Of a stretch of 64,000 nt of DNA, positions 52,919 through 61,024 are shown one piece after another. A model generated the notes under the pieces. The model was not told the origin of the DNA, did no database searches, and worked only from the letters and a program-made list of their open reading frames with translations. Within the stretch, counting starts at the first letter, position 1; every line of letters starts with the position of its first letter. Both the position numbers and the translations under genes were made by a program. The DNA comes from Microbacterium thalassium (GTDB taxonomy: Bacteria > Actinomycetota > Actinomycetes > Actinomycetales > Microbacteriaceae): the NCBI RefSeq assembly GCF_014208045.1, contig NZ_JACHML010000001.1, positions 682,001-746,000 on the forward strand, in the 5' to 3' direction.

Positions 52919-53260
52919 ATGACCAAGTACCTGATCTCGTTCCCCAGCGCGGCGATGGTCTTCCCCGAGGAAGACCTGCCGGACGTGGCGAATGCCGCGC
53001 ACGCCGTCGTCCGCGAAGCCAAGGAGGCCGGTGTCTGGGTCTTCGGCGGCGGCATCGACGAAGACGTGCCTCCGGTCATGGTCGACGCCGAGGGCGCGGT
53101 GACCGACGGCACCTACCCGCAGACGGCGCGCATCGAGGGCGGGTACACCGTCCTCGACGTCCCGTCGCGGGAGGCTGCCCTGGAGTGGGCGGCGAAGTTC
53201 GCGAAGGCGTGCCGGTGCGCGCAGGAAGTGCGCGCGTTCCAGTACGACCCCGAGAGCTAG
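52919..53260 (+). CDS. YCII-related domain protein
   Basis: The 113-residue protein has MTKYLISFPSAAM, AGVWVFGGGIDEDVPP and EGGYTVLDVPSREAALEWAAKFA, the dimeric YCII ferredoxin-like fold often fused or linked to ECF sigma factors. None is adjacent here. AAGGAG precedes the start. Its TAG stop overlaps the convergent arsR stop. Confidence 0.85.
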   Translation: MTKYLISFPSAAMVFPEEDLPDVANAAHAVVREAKEAGVWVFGGGIDEDVPPVMVDAEGAVTDGTYPQTARIEGGYTVLDVPSREAALEWAAKFAKACRCAQEVRAFQYDPES

Positions 53261-53604
53261 GACTGGCGCTCGTCCGCGTCCCGCGCGGCCGACTCGGCCA
53301 GGGTCCGCAGCGTCTCGAGCGAGTGCGACCAGTACGCCTCGTACCTCGCCACCCAGGGTGCGAAGGCGTGCGCGAACCCGGCGGGGTCGATCCGGTACAG
53401 CTGGTTGCGGCCCTCGCGCGTCGCGGTGACGAGTCCGGCCGCGCGCAGCGCCATCAGGTGCTTCGAGATGCCGGAGGCCACGAGATCGGGGAACTCCGCG
53501 GCGAGCTGGCCCACCGTCCGAACGCCGTGCGCGGCGAGCAGATCGAGGATGCGGCGTCGCGTCGGGTCGGCGAGGACCCGGAATGCGTCGTCGGCGTCAT
53601 TCAC
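53257..53604 (-). CDS. ArsR-family regulator coupled to the SRPBCC gene
   Basis: The 115-residue protein has VLADPTRRRILDLLAAHG, VGQLAAEFPDLVASGISKHL and LVTATREGRNQLYRIDP, an ArsR-type winged helix. It starts inside the last codons of the SRPBCC gene (8-bp overlap), the common ArsR-SRPBCC pair in reversed gene order. Probably binds the dyads at 54043-54073. Confidence 0.9.
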   Translation of the reverse strand: MNDADDAFRVLADPTRRRILDLLAAHGVRTVGQLAAEFPDLVASGISKHLMALRAAGLVTATREGRNQLYRIDPAGFAHAFAPWVARYEAYWSHSLETLRTLAESAARDADERQS

Positions 53605-54025
53605 CCGACATCACCACGGTCGCCAGCTTCTCGAGCAGCCGGTGACGGTCGGCGCCCCGCTCGTACGCGGCATACGTGCCCTCCCAGCCCGGCTTGCCGA
53701 TGCCGGCGAAGCCGTCGTGCGTGAGCGTCACGCGCGTTCCGGTCGCGCTCGCGGCGAGTTCGATCATGAGCCGGCCCGGATGCACCCAGCCGGCGTCCTC
53801 CTCGAGCCATGAGAGCACCATCCTGCCCTCGGGCACGAGTTCGAGCACGGTGCCGCTGATCCACGTCTCGCCGTCCTCACTGAGGGTGCGGAACGCTCCG
53901 CCGACCGTGAGCTCGATGGTCAGATCGGGGCGGAACCACCGGCGCAGCGCGTCCTGCGACTCGAACCAGCGCCACACGACGCTCGGCGGCGCCTGGATCT
54001 CGAGGGAGCGGATGACTTCAGGCAT
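53597..54025 (-). CDS. SRPBCC/AHSA1-like START-fold protein
   Basis: ATG 54025 lies 6 nt after GGAGGT and gives 142 residues: IRSLEIQAPPSVVWRWFESQ, LTIELTVGGAFRTL, WISGTVLELVPEGRMVLSW and VTLTHDGFAG, the AHSA1-type ligand-binding fold. Ligand unknown. Confidence 0.88.
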   Translation of the reverse strand: MPEVIRSLEIQAPPSVVWRWFESQDALRRWFRPDLTIELTVGGAFRTLSEDGETWISGTVLELVPEGRMVLSWLEEDAGWVHPGRLMIELAASATGTRVTLTHDGFAGIGKPGWEGTYAAYERGADRHRLLEKLATVVMSGE

Positions 54026-54042
54026 CGTGACCTCCACATGCA

Positions 54043-54073
54043 TTACCGATTGGTAAGTATTACTGTATGGTAA
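54043..54073 (-). promoter_or_regulatory. Twin ArsR-type operator
   Basis: TTACCGATTGGTAA (54043-54056) and TTACTGTATGGTAA (54060-54073) are related 14-bp dyads 17 bp apart, just upstream of the SRPBCC gene and in the region shared with the divergent lipoprotein gene. Confidence 0.65.
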
Positions 54074-54156
54074 GATATTTGGGGTGGAACCCCCGGAACG
54101 CACTCCGATCGGGAAGGCCCCTCCCGCCGAGCCGCCTCGGCTTCGACAATGGGGTG

Positions 54157-55227
54157 ATGACCCGGACCGCCCGCGCGACCTCACGATCGTTCGCCGCCCT
54201 CACAGCCGTCGCCATCGCGCTGACCGTGGCCGGCTGCACGGCCGAGCCGGCAGCGCCGCAGGTCCGCGCGTCCGACGTCGTCGTGGAGACGGTGACGACC
54301 GACCTCGCCGCACCGTGGTCGGTCGCGTTCCTCTCGGACGGAACGCCTCTCGTGAGCGAGCGCGACACCGCGCGCATCCTCGAACTCGCCGCCGACGGCT
54401 CGGCGCGTGAGGTCGGAGTCGTCGCGGGCGTGCAGAACGCCGGCGAGGCGGGGCTGCTCGGTCTCGCCGTCGATGACGCCGACCGGCTGTACGCGTACTC
54501 GACGGCGTCGGACGGCAACCGCATCCAGCGATTCACGCTCTCGGGACAGCCGGGGTCGCTGGCGCTGGGCGAGCCCGAGACGATCATCGAGCGGATGCCG
54601 GCGGCACGCAACCACGACGGCGGGCGCATCGCCTTCGGTCCCGACGGCATGCTGTACGTCACCGTCGGCGACGCCGGAGACCGCGCGAGCGCCCAGGACC
54701 TCGACGTCCTCGCGGGCAAGATCCTGCGCATGACCCCCGACGGCGCCGTGCCGGACGACAACCCGTTCACCGGCTCGCTCGTCTACAGCTACGGGCACCG
54801 CAACCCGCAGGGGCTCGCGTGGACCGAGGACGGCACGCTGTTCGCGGCCGAGTTCGGCCAGGACACATGGGACGAGCTGAACATCATCGAACCCGGCGCC
54901 AACTACGGCTGGCCCGAGGTCGAGGGCGCCGCCGGCCGAGACGAATTCGTCGACCCGGTTCAGCAGTGGAACCCCGACGACGCCAGCCCCAGCGGCATGG
55001 CGCGGCTCGGCGACACCCTCTACATCGCGAACCTGCGCGGGCGGGTGCTGCGCGCGGTGCCCATCGCCGATCCGACGACGCACACCGACTGGTTCTCGGG
55101 CGAGTACGGACGGCTGCGGGCGGCCGAGGTGGCCCCCGACGGATCCCTGTGGGTGCTCACCAACAACACCGACGGCCGCGGATCGCCGACGCCCGGCGAC
55201 GACAGGATCCTGCGCATCGAGCCGTGA
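54157..55227 (+). CDS. PQQ-type glucose/sorbosone dehydrogenase-like lipoprotein
   Basis: From ATG 54157 the product has 356 residues with a lipoprotein signal (lipobox VAGC). The beta-propeller has LAAPWSVAFLSDG, NAGEAGLLGLAVD, NHDGGRIAFGPDGMLYVTVGD, YSYGHRNPQGLAWTEDG and FAAEFGQDTWDELN, the GSDH pattern with the catalytic His and Arg positions. No PQQ-biosynthesis gene is present in the window. GACAAT 6 nt upstream of the ATG may be a leaderless -10. Confidence 0.88.
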   Translation: MTRTARATSRSFAALTAVAIALTVAGCTAEPAAPQVRASDVVVETVTTDLAAPWSVAFLSDGTPLVSERDTARILELAADGSAREVGVVAGVQNAGEAGLLGLAVDDADRLYAYSTASDGNRIQRFTLSGQPGSLALGEPETIIERMPAARNHDGGRIAFGPDGMLYVTVGDAGDRASAQDLDVLAGKILRMTPDGAVPDDNPFTGSLVYSYGHRNPQGLAWTEDGTLFAAEFGQDTWDELNIIEPGANYGWPEVEGAAGRDEFVDPVQQWNPDDASPSGMARLGDTLYIANLRGRVLRAVPIADPTTHTDWFSGEYGRLRAAEVAPDGSLWVLTNNTDGRGSPTPGDDRILRIEP

Positions 55228-55242
55228 CGACGCCGCGGACTT

Positions 55243-55265
55243 GACCTTGACACGGTGTCAAGGTC
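55243..55265 (+). promoter_or_regulatory. MerR-type operator/promoter dyad
   Basis: GACCTTGACAC and GTGTCAAGGTC are perfect 11-bp arms around one base. With TTGACC (55241-55246) as -35 and TTGAGT (55266-55271) as -10, the dyad fills a 19-bp spacer, the hallmark of MerR-activated promoters. The MerR gene is second in the operon. Confidence 0.75.
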
Positions 55266-55292
55266 TTGAGTTGATTGCAGGAGGTGTCCACG

Positions 55293-55976
55293 ATGACCAC
55301 GACCACCATGACCCCGAACGCCGCGTCGCCGAGCGACCGACTCCGTGCGGCACTCGCCCACGACGCATCCTCGGCGCGCCTGCAGGCGGCGCTCGCAGCG
55401 GGCACCGCACCCGATGCGGCCTACGTCGAGGCGCTCATCGCGCGCTGCGCCGTCGAGCCCGACTTCTTCGTGCGCGACATGCTGACGTGGGCGCTGCTCC
55501 GGCATCCGGCTGAGGCGACCGTGACCCGTCTTCTCGACGAGGCGCGTTCGCAGACCGCTCAAGCCCGCAGCCAGGCGCTGCACACCCTGTCGAAGATCGG
55601 CGATCCGCGCGGGTGGGCGGCGATCAGCGCCGGCGCCCTCGCCGACCCCGACGACGTCGTCGCCGCGACCGCATGGCGCGCCGCGGTGCGCCTCGTGCCG
55701 TCGGGCGGTGAGTCGGCGCTCGCCGCAGACCTCGCCGAGCACTTCGGGCGCGGCGACCGCGACCTGCAGCTGAGCCTCAGCCGGGCCCTCGTCGACCTCG
55801 GCGAGCCGGCGGATGCCGCCATCGACGCCGGGGCGGTGCATGCCGACCCGCGCATACGCGCACACGCGATCGCCACGCGGCGCCTGCGCGAGGACCCCGA
55901 CACCGCCTTCGACGCCGCCATCGCGGACGCGAAGCGCTTCGTGGCCCTGGCGAACGCGCCGACCCCGAGGGACTGA
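55293..55976 (+). CDS. HEAT-repeat protein, partner of the MerR-HEAT regulator
   Basis: AGGAGGTG precedes ATG 55293; 227 residues. It is helical and Ala/Arg/Asp-rich with HEAT-like units (VRDMLTWALLRHPAEATVTRL, ARSQALHTLSKIGDPRGWAA, VAATAWRAAVRLVP). No catalytic motif. It lies 1 bp from the regulator gene, whose C-terminal half contains similar repeats, so the two may interact or share a ligand (inference). Confidence 0.75.
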   Translation: MTTTTMTPNAASPSDRLRAALAHDASSARLQAALAAGTAPDAAYVEALIARCAVEPDFFVRDMLTWALLRHPAEATVTRLLDEARSQTAQARSQALHTLSKIGDPRGWAAISAGALADPDDVVAATAWRAAVRLVPSGGESALAADLAEHFGRGDRDLQLSLSRALVDLGEPADAAIDAGAVHADPRIRAHAIATRRLREDPDTAFDAAIADAKRFVALANAPTPRD

Positions 55977-55977
55977 C

Positions 55978-57060
55978 GTGCTGATCGGCGAGGTGTCCAA
56001 GCGCACGGGCATCAGCGCCCGCATGCTTCGCCACTACAACGCCATCGGCCTGGTCGAGCCGAGCGGCCGGACGACCGGAGGGTACCGCGAGTACTCCGGC
56101 GCAGACCTGCGCCGGCTGTTCCACGTGGAGTCCCTCCGGTCGCTCGGGCTGCCGCTCGCGGACGTCGCCCGCGCGCTCGACGACCCGGCCTTCGCCCCCG
56201 CCGCGCTCGTCGACGAGCTGATCGCGAAGACACGGGAGCGGATCGAGCGCGAGCGCGAGCTGCTCGCGCGCCTCACCGACGTGCGAACCGGCGAGCCTGC
56301 GGGGTGGGACGACGTTCTCGACCTCGTCGCGCTGCTGAGAGGTCTGGAGGCGGCGACCCCCGAGGTCCGTCAGCGCGCGGCTCTGGCGGACGACCGTTCG
56401 CGGGTGCCGGCTTCGACGCTCGCCGAGGCTGTCCTCGCCGAGCCCGACCCGAACGTCGCCGGGGCGCTGCAGTGGGCGCTCGCACGCTCGCCCGGTGACG
56501 CGGTGCCGGTGCTCGCGAACGCCCTCGCCGCAAGCGACGCGGAGGTGCGTCGCCGAGCCGTCCACGCACTGGCGAAGCTCGAGGGCGGCGAGGCGGAAGC
56601 GGCTCTCGCTCGCGCGCTCGAGCATCCAGACGAGATCGTGCGGGCACGGGCGGCGCTCGTCGTGGGCGCCCGCGGAGGCGAGAGCGCCGCAGGCGTCCTC
56701 GTGCGGATGATCGCGACCGGCATCGACGACGTGGACGCGGCCGACGTGCTCGGGAGGCTCGCGACAGCGCACGACATGGCGCACGGCGTCGCCGCCGAAC
56801 TCCGCACGGAACTGGAGCGCCCTGGCGCCAGCGCCGATGCGCGCGTGCGCGTGACGCAGGCTCTCGCCGAGCTCCCGCCCGACGCCGTGAGCGGCATCCT
56901 CGCCGAGCTCACGACAGACGAGGACCCCCGCGTCGCCCTCATCGCCTCGTACCTCTCGCGGGACGACCGCGCGGATCGGTCAGGATTCGAGAAGCCGTCG
57001 CCGGGCACGCCCCGTAGCGTGGACCCCGATGGGCGCGAGAGCCCGGACCCAGGAAGGTGA
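55978..57060 (+). CDS. MerR-family regulator with C-terminal HEAT repeats
   Basis: From GTG 55978 the product has 360 residues. The MerR winged helix is at 1-70 (LIGEVSKRTGISARMLRHYN, GGYREYSGADLRRL), a dimerising coiled coil at about 80-105 (RERIERERELLARL), and HEAT-like repeats from about 120 to 335 (VLANALAASDAEVRRRAVHAL, ALARALEHPDEIVRARAALVV). There is no Cys metal site or known drug-binding domain. The HEAT region replaces the usual effector domain. The 23-bp dyad upstream of the operon is its probable site. Confidence 0.85.
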   Translation: MLIGEVSKRTGISARMLRHYNAIGLVEPSGRTTGGYREYSGADLRRLFHVESLRSLGLPLADVARALDDPAFAPAALVDELIAKTRERIERERELLARLTDVRTGEPAGWDDVLDLVALLRGLEAATPEVRQRAALADDRSRVPASTLAEAVLAEPDPNVAGALQWALARSPGDAVPVLANALAASDAEVRRRAVHALAKLEGGEAEAALARALEHPDEIVRARAALVVGARGGESAAGVLVRMIATGIDDVDAADVLGRLATAHDMAHGVAAELRTELERPGASADARVRVTQALAELPPDAVSGILAELTTDEDPRVALIASYLSRDDRADRSGFEKPSPGTPRSVDPDGRESPDPGR

Positions 57061-57065
57061 CACCC

Positions 57066-57500
57066 ATGGCGAAGGAATCCAGCGGAGGCTTCTCGGCCGA
57101 CGAGAAGGCCGCGATGAAGCAGCGCGCCGCCGAGCTGCGCGCGGAAGAGAAGCGCGGCAAGGATCGCGCCGCAGGGCTCGCCGCCGTCGAGGAGGCGATC
57201 GCGGCGCTGCCGGCCGACGACAAGGACCTCGCCGAGCGACTGCACGCCCTCGTCACCGAGGTCGCTCCCGACCTCGACCCCAAGACCTGGTACGGCTTCC
57301 CCGCCTACGCCCGCACGGGCAAGGTCGTCGTCTTCTTCAAACCCGCGTCGAAGTTCAAGAGCCGCTACGCGTCGGTGGGCTTCGAAGAGGCCGCGAACCT
57401 CGACGACGGTCCGCTGTGGGTGACGTCCTACGCGATCGTCGGGTGGGACGACGCCGTCGAGAAGACGCTGCGCGACCAGGTCGCCCGCGCGGCGAGCTGA
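57066..57500 (+). CDS. DUF1801/YdhG-like protein
   Basis: The 144-residue protein has a charged helical N-terminus (EKAAMKQRAAELRAEEKRG), then LPADDKDLAERLHALVTEVAPDL, TWYGFPAYARTGKVVVFFKP and VGFEEAANLDDGPLW, the DUF1801 (YdhG/iron-chaperone-like) fold. The GGAAGG ribosome-binding site is inside the end of the MerR-HEAT gene. Confidence 0.8.
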   Translation: MAKESSGGFSADEKAAMKQRAAELRAEEKRGKDRAAGLAAVEEAIAALPADDKDLAERLHALVTEVAPDLDPKTWYGFPAYARTGKVVVFFKPASKFKSRYASVGFEEAANLDDGPLWVTSYAIVGWDDAVEKTLRDQVARAAS

Positions 57501-57557
57501 CGCCGGCACCGACCACGCGGGTCGCATTGGCCCGCGACGTCCCGCATCCGCAGCGCA

Positions 57558-57563
57558 TACCGT
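57558..57563 (+). promoter_or_regulatory. -10 element, leaderless start of the PhzF-like gene
   Basis: TACCGT ends 7 nt before ATG 57571; no Shine-Dalgarno. Confidence 0.5.
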
Positions 57564-57570
57564 GGCAGGC

Positions 57571-58419
57571 ATGAAGCGAGAGTTCCGTCAGATCGACGTG
57601 TTCGGGCAGGACCCGTACACCGGCAACCCTGTCGCCGTCGTGCTCGACGCCGACGGCGTCGACACCGAGGACCTGCGCCGGTTCTCGGTGTGGTCCAACC
57701 TGTCGGAGTGCACGTTCGTGCTGCCGCCGACCGATCCGGCCGCGGATTACCGTGTGCGCATCTTCAACCTCGCGATCGAGCTGCCGTTCGCCGGCCACCC
57801 CACGCTCGGCACCGCGCGGGCCTGGCTCGACGCCGGAGGCGTGCCCGCCACTCCGGGGGTCGTCGTACAGGAGTGCGGCGTGGGGCTCGTGCCGATCCGC
57901 ATCGACGGCGAGACGCTCGCGTTCGTCGCGCCGCCGCGCCTGCGCACGGGCCCGGTCGACGCGGAACTCGTCGCGACCGTGGCCGCGATCCTCGGCATCC
58001 GCCCCGAAGAGATCGCCGCGGCGGAGTGGCTCGACAACGGCCCCGGCTGGATCGGCATCCTGCTCGACGATGCCGACGCCGCGCTCGCACTCACGCCGGA
58101 CGTGTCCGGGCACCCGGGCCCGTGGGACATCGGGGTCATCGCACCGATCGCGGGAGCGGAGGCGGACGCCCCGGCGTTCGAGCTGCGCGGGTTCTTCACC
58201 GACGGCACCGGACCGCTCATCGAGGACCCCGTCACGGGCAGCCTCAACGCCGCCGCGGCGCAGTGGCTGCTGGCGAGCGGCCGCGCGACGGCGCCGTACA
58301 CGGCGCGGCAGGGCACGGCGCTCGGGCGGAAGGGCGTCATCCGCATCACGGAGTCAGACGGCGACATCTGGGTCGGCGGCCGCACGCACGTCGCCCTGTC
58401 GGGAACCGCCGACCTCTGA
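57571..58419 (+). CDS. PhzF-family isomerase/epimerase-like protein
   Basis: The 282-residue protein has the two-domain PhzF fold: QIDVFGQDPYTGNPVAVVLD, SNLSECTFVLPP with the catalytic Glu, LPFAGHPTLGTA, and DPVTGSLNAAAAQWLL in the second domain. Other phenazine genes are absent, so a general isomerase role is likely. Confidence 0.92.
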   Translation: MKREFRQIDVFGQDPYTGNPVAVVLDADGVDTEDLRRFSVWSNLSECTFVLPPTDPAADYRVRIFNLAIELPFAGHPTLGTARAWLDAGGVPATPGVVVQECGVGLVPIRIDGETLAFVAPPRLRTGPVDAELVATVAAILGIRPEEIAAAEWLDNGPGWIGILLDDADAALALTPDVSGHPGPWDIGVIAPIAGAEADAPAFELRGFFTDGTGPLIEDPVTGSLNAAAAQWLLASGRATAPYTARQGTALGRKGVIRITESDGDIWVGGRTHVALSGTADL

Positions 58420-58424
58420 CTCGC

Positions 58425-58430
58425 TACGCT
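58425..58430 (+). promoter_or_regulatory. -10 element, leaderless start of the thioesterase gene
   Basis: TACGCT ends 7 nt before ATG 58438; no Shine-Dalgarno. Confidence 0.5.
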
Positions 58431-58437
58431 CGATCGC

Positions 58438-58911
58438 ATGGCGAGCCGAAGCGATGCGGAGTGGTACTGGTCCGACGAGGGCGTGAATTTCCACACCCGC
58501 AAATGGGTGCGCCCCGAAGACCTCAACGCCAACGGCTCGCTGTTCGGCGGGAGCCTGCTGCGCTGGATCGACGAAGAGGCGGCGATCTATGCGATCATCC
58601 AGCTCGGCAATCACCGGGTCGTCACGAAGCTCATCTCCGAGATCAACTTCGAGGCCTCGGCGCTGCAGGGCGACCTCATCGAGATGGGGCTGACGGCGAC
58701 GCACTTCGGCCGCTCGTCGCTGACGATGCGGGCCGTCGTGCGCAACATGATCACGCGCGAGCGCATCCTGACGATCGAGCGGATCGTGTTCGTGAGCCTC
58801 GGCGAGGACGGCAAGCCCAAGCCGCACGGCTACAGCGCCATCACCTACGACCGGGATCGGATGCCGCGCGAGCACCCCGCCACCGGCACGGTGAAGCTGC
58901 CCCCCGCCTGA
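58438..58911 (+). CDS. Hotdog-fold acyl-CoA thioesterase
   Basis: The 157-residue protein has VRPEDLNANGSLFGGSLLRWIDEEAA (hotdog helix with the N...G...D pattern, given in part), VVTKLISEINFEASALQGD and FGRSSLTMRAVVRN, matching the cytoplasmic BACH/YciA group that hydrolyses acyl-CoA. Confidence 0.88.
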   Translation: MASRSDAEWYWSDEGVNFHTRKWVRPEDLNANGSLFGGSLLRWIDEEAAIYAIIQLGNHRVVTKLISEINFEASALQGDLIEMGLTATHFGRSSLTMRAVVRNMITRERILTIERIVFVSLGEDGKPKPHGYSAITYDRDRMPREHPATGTVKLPPA

Positions 58912-58934
58912 GTCCGGGGCTCCGAACGCAGACC

Positions 58935-58940
58935 TAGGCT
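58935..58940 (+). promoter_or_regulatory. -10 element, leaderless start of the phosphatase gene
   Basis: TAGGCT ends 6 nt before ATG 58947; no Shine-Dalgarno. Confidence 0.55.
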
Positions 58941-58946
58941 GGACGC

Positions 58947-59681
58947 ATGAGCCGCACCCTCGTCGAGCGCCTCGACATCTCGGGCACCCACAACTTCCGC
59001 GCGGTCGCGCCCGACGGCATCCGCCCCGGGCGCCTGTACCGGTCCGACGCCATCGCCCGTCTCGGCGACAGCGGCCGCACGCAGCTCGCGGACCTCGGCA
59101 TCCGCCGCATCCTCGACCTGCGCACCGAAGAAGAGGTGGCGCAGCAGCCCGACGACGTGGACGCCGAGATCGTCGAGGTCATCGCCAGTCCGTTGTACGC
59201 GGGGTCGCTGGCCTCGATGCTGCAGCCCGGCTTCGGCATCACCGACCTGTACCGCCTGCTGATCGAGGACACCGGGCCGGCGATCGCCGACGCGCTGCAC
59301 CGCATCACGGATGCCGACGGCGCCGTGCTCGTGCACTGCACGGCCGGCAAGGACCGCACCGGGATCGTCGTCGCGCTCGCCCTCGCCGTCGCCGGCGTCG
59401 AGCGCGACGTGATCGTGGCCGACTACGCCAGCACCGAGGACTTCCTCGCCGGCGAGTGGGCCGAGGCGATGATCGCGCGCGTGCGGGCGTACGGCGTCGA
59501 GCCGAGCGCGGAGCTCACCGAGATCCTCGTCGCCAGCCCGGCGCCGGCGATCGAGCACGTGTTCGCCCTCATCGAGGACACGCACGGCGGCCTCGAGGTC
59601 TACCTCGACCGGATCGGGTTCGCGGCCGACGCACGGGCGCGCCTCGCCTCGGTTCTGCGGGAGATCGACGCCGCCGAGTGA
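58947..59681 (+). CDS. Tyrosine-protein phosphatase (PtpB/lipid phosphatase-like)
   Basis: The 244-residue protein has ISGTHNFRAV, GRLYRSDAIARL, RILDLRTEEEV and the P-loop VHCTAGKDRTG (C131, R137), typical of the MptpB-like actinobacterial Tyr/Ser/phosphoinositide phosphatase family. Confidence 0.92.
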   Translation: MSRTLVERLDISGTHNFRAVAPDGIRPGRLYRSDAIARLGDSGRTQLADLGIRRILDLRTEEEVAQQPDDVDAEIVEVIASPLYAGSLASMLQPGFGITDLYRLLIEDTGPAIADALHRITDADGAVLVHCTAGKDRTGIVVALALAVAGVERDVIVADYASTEDFLAGEWAEAMIARVRAYGVEPSAELTEILVASPAPAIEHVFALIEDTHGGLEVYLDRIGFAADARARLASVLREIDAAE

Positions 59682-59757
59682 CGTTCGGGCGCGGATCGAT
59701 GCCGCCGGCCGGAACGCGATGCGCCTGCCTGCCGGCGAACGCCGCCACAATGGGACG

Positions 59758-60555
59758 ATGGACGCCCGCGTGCCCACGATGACCCAGTTGCCGCCGCCGC
59801 AGTTCGTGATGTCGGCCGAAGGGCACCGCATCGCGACCTACACGTGGGGGGACCCCGACGCGGAGCCGGTGCTGTGCGTGCACGGGTTCGCGTCGAGCTG
59901 CCGCGACAACTGGGTGGCGACCGGGTGGGTGCGCGACCTGCTGCGCGCCGGCTACCGCGTCATCGGCGTGGACCAGCGCGGCCACGGAGCCAGCGACAAG
60001 CCGCACGCGCCGCGCGAGTACTCGATGGACGCGTTCGTGTCGGACCTGATGATCGTGCTCGACACGTACCTGCTCGACACCGTCCGCTACGTCGGCTACT
60101 CGCTGGGCGCACGCGTCGGGTGGCAGTTCGCGGTCGACGCCGCCACGCGCGTGGACCGCGCCGTGCTCGGCGGCATCCCGGACGGGCGCCCGCTCGCCCG
60201 CCTGCAGATCGAGCAGGCCCGCGCCTATGCGCTGCACGGGGAGCCGGTGCACGATCCCGTCACCCGCAACTACGTCACCCTCGCCGAGCGCGTGCCCGAC
60301 AACGACCTGCGCGCTCTGGTGGCGCTCGCCGAGGGCATGCGTCGCGGCGAAGCCGACCCCGACCCCGACAAGCCGCCGCGGCAGCGGATCCTGTTCGCCA
60401 CCGGCACCGACGACGCCATCATCGAGCGGTCGCGGGGCCTCGCGGCCGCGACCCCGCGCGGCACGTTCGCCGAGATCCCGGGACGCCACCACTTCAATGC
60501 ACCGGGGTCGCGCGACTTCCGCCGCATGGCGGTGTCGTTCCTGCGGAGCGAGTGA
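59758..60555 (+). CDS. Alpha/beta hydrolase
   Basis: From ATG 59758 the product has 265 residues: VLCVHGFASSCRDNW, VIGVDQRGHGASDKPH, YVGYSLGARVGWQFA with S115, and EIPGRHHFNAPGS with the His. CACAAT ends 6 nt before the ATG and may be a leaderless -10. Substrate unknown. Confidence 0.9.
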   Translation: MDARVPTMTQLPPPQFVMSAEGHRIATYTWGDPDAEPVLCVHGFASSCRDNWVATGWVRDLLRAGYRVIGVDQRGHGASDKPHAPREYSMDAFVSDLMIVLDTYLLDTVRYVGYSLGARVGWQFAVDAATRVDRAVLGGIPDGRPLARLQIEQARAYALHGEPVHDPVTRNYVTLAERVPDNDLRALVALAEGMRRGEADPDPDKPPRQRILFATGTDDAIIERSRGLAAATPRGTFAEIPGRHHFNAPGSRDFRRMAVSFLRSE

Positions 60556-60613
60556 TCCGCCGCGCCCGACGCCCAGCGAGCCGAAAGGCGAGACGAACCA
60601 CCGTCTCCCTGCG

Positions 60614-60619
60614 TAGCCT
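60614..60619 (+). promoter_or_regulatory. -10 element, leaderless start of the VOC gene
   Basis: TAGCCT ends 6 nt before ATG 60626; no Shine-Dalgarno. Confidence 0.55.
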
Positions 60620-60625
60620 GGCTCC

Positions 60626-61015
60626 ATGCTGATCGTCGGTTCGATCGTCATCCGCGTCGAGGATCTCGACGACCAGATCGCCTTCTGGACCCGGGCGCTC
60701 GACTACGTCGTCCGCGAACCGCGCGGCGACGACTTCGCGCTGCTGTCGCCCCGGGCGGGGTCCGGGCCGAACCTGTCGCTCGACGCGGTGCCGTCCGAGC
60801 GCGTTCTTCCGCCGCGCATCCACCTCGACCTGTACGCCGAGGACTGGCGCGCCGACATCGAGCGCCTCCTCGGCCTGGGCGCCGCGCGGGTGGAATGGAG
60901 CCGGATGCCGCCCGACGCCGACTACGTGATCATGGAGGACCCCGAGGGCAATCGGTTCTGCGTCATCGACGCGGCCGAGTGGCCGGGCTGGGCCCGTGTC
61001 GGGGCTCGCGAGTAG
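60626..61015 (+). CDS. VOC-family protein
   Basis: The 129-residue protein has SIVIRVEDLDDQIAFWTRALDY, RIHLDLYAEDW and DADYVIMEDPEGNRFCVIDA, the glyoxalase-like fold with His and Glu positions in the second module. Not obviously related to the VOC protein at 35624. Confidence 0.88.
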   Translation: MLIVGSIVIRVEDLDDQIAFWTRALDYVVREPRGDDFALLSPRAGSGPNLSLDAVPSERVLPPRIHLDLYAEDWRADIERLLGLGAARVEWSRMPPDADYVIMEDPEGNRFCVIDAAEWPGWARVGARE

Positions 61016-61018
61016 CGT
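61013..61018 (+). promoter_or_regulatory. -10 element overlapping the VOC stop codon, leaderless start of the next gene
   Basis: TAGCGT, whose TAG is the stop of the VOC gene, ends 6 nt before ATG 61025. Confidence 0.5.
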
Positions 61019-61024
61019 TCGACC

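Noticed and set aside
57571..58419. Phenazine biosynthesis locus
   Set aside because: A lone PhzF-family protein without phzABCDEG is common and not evidence of phenazine production.
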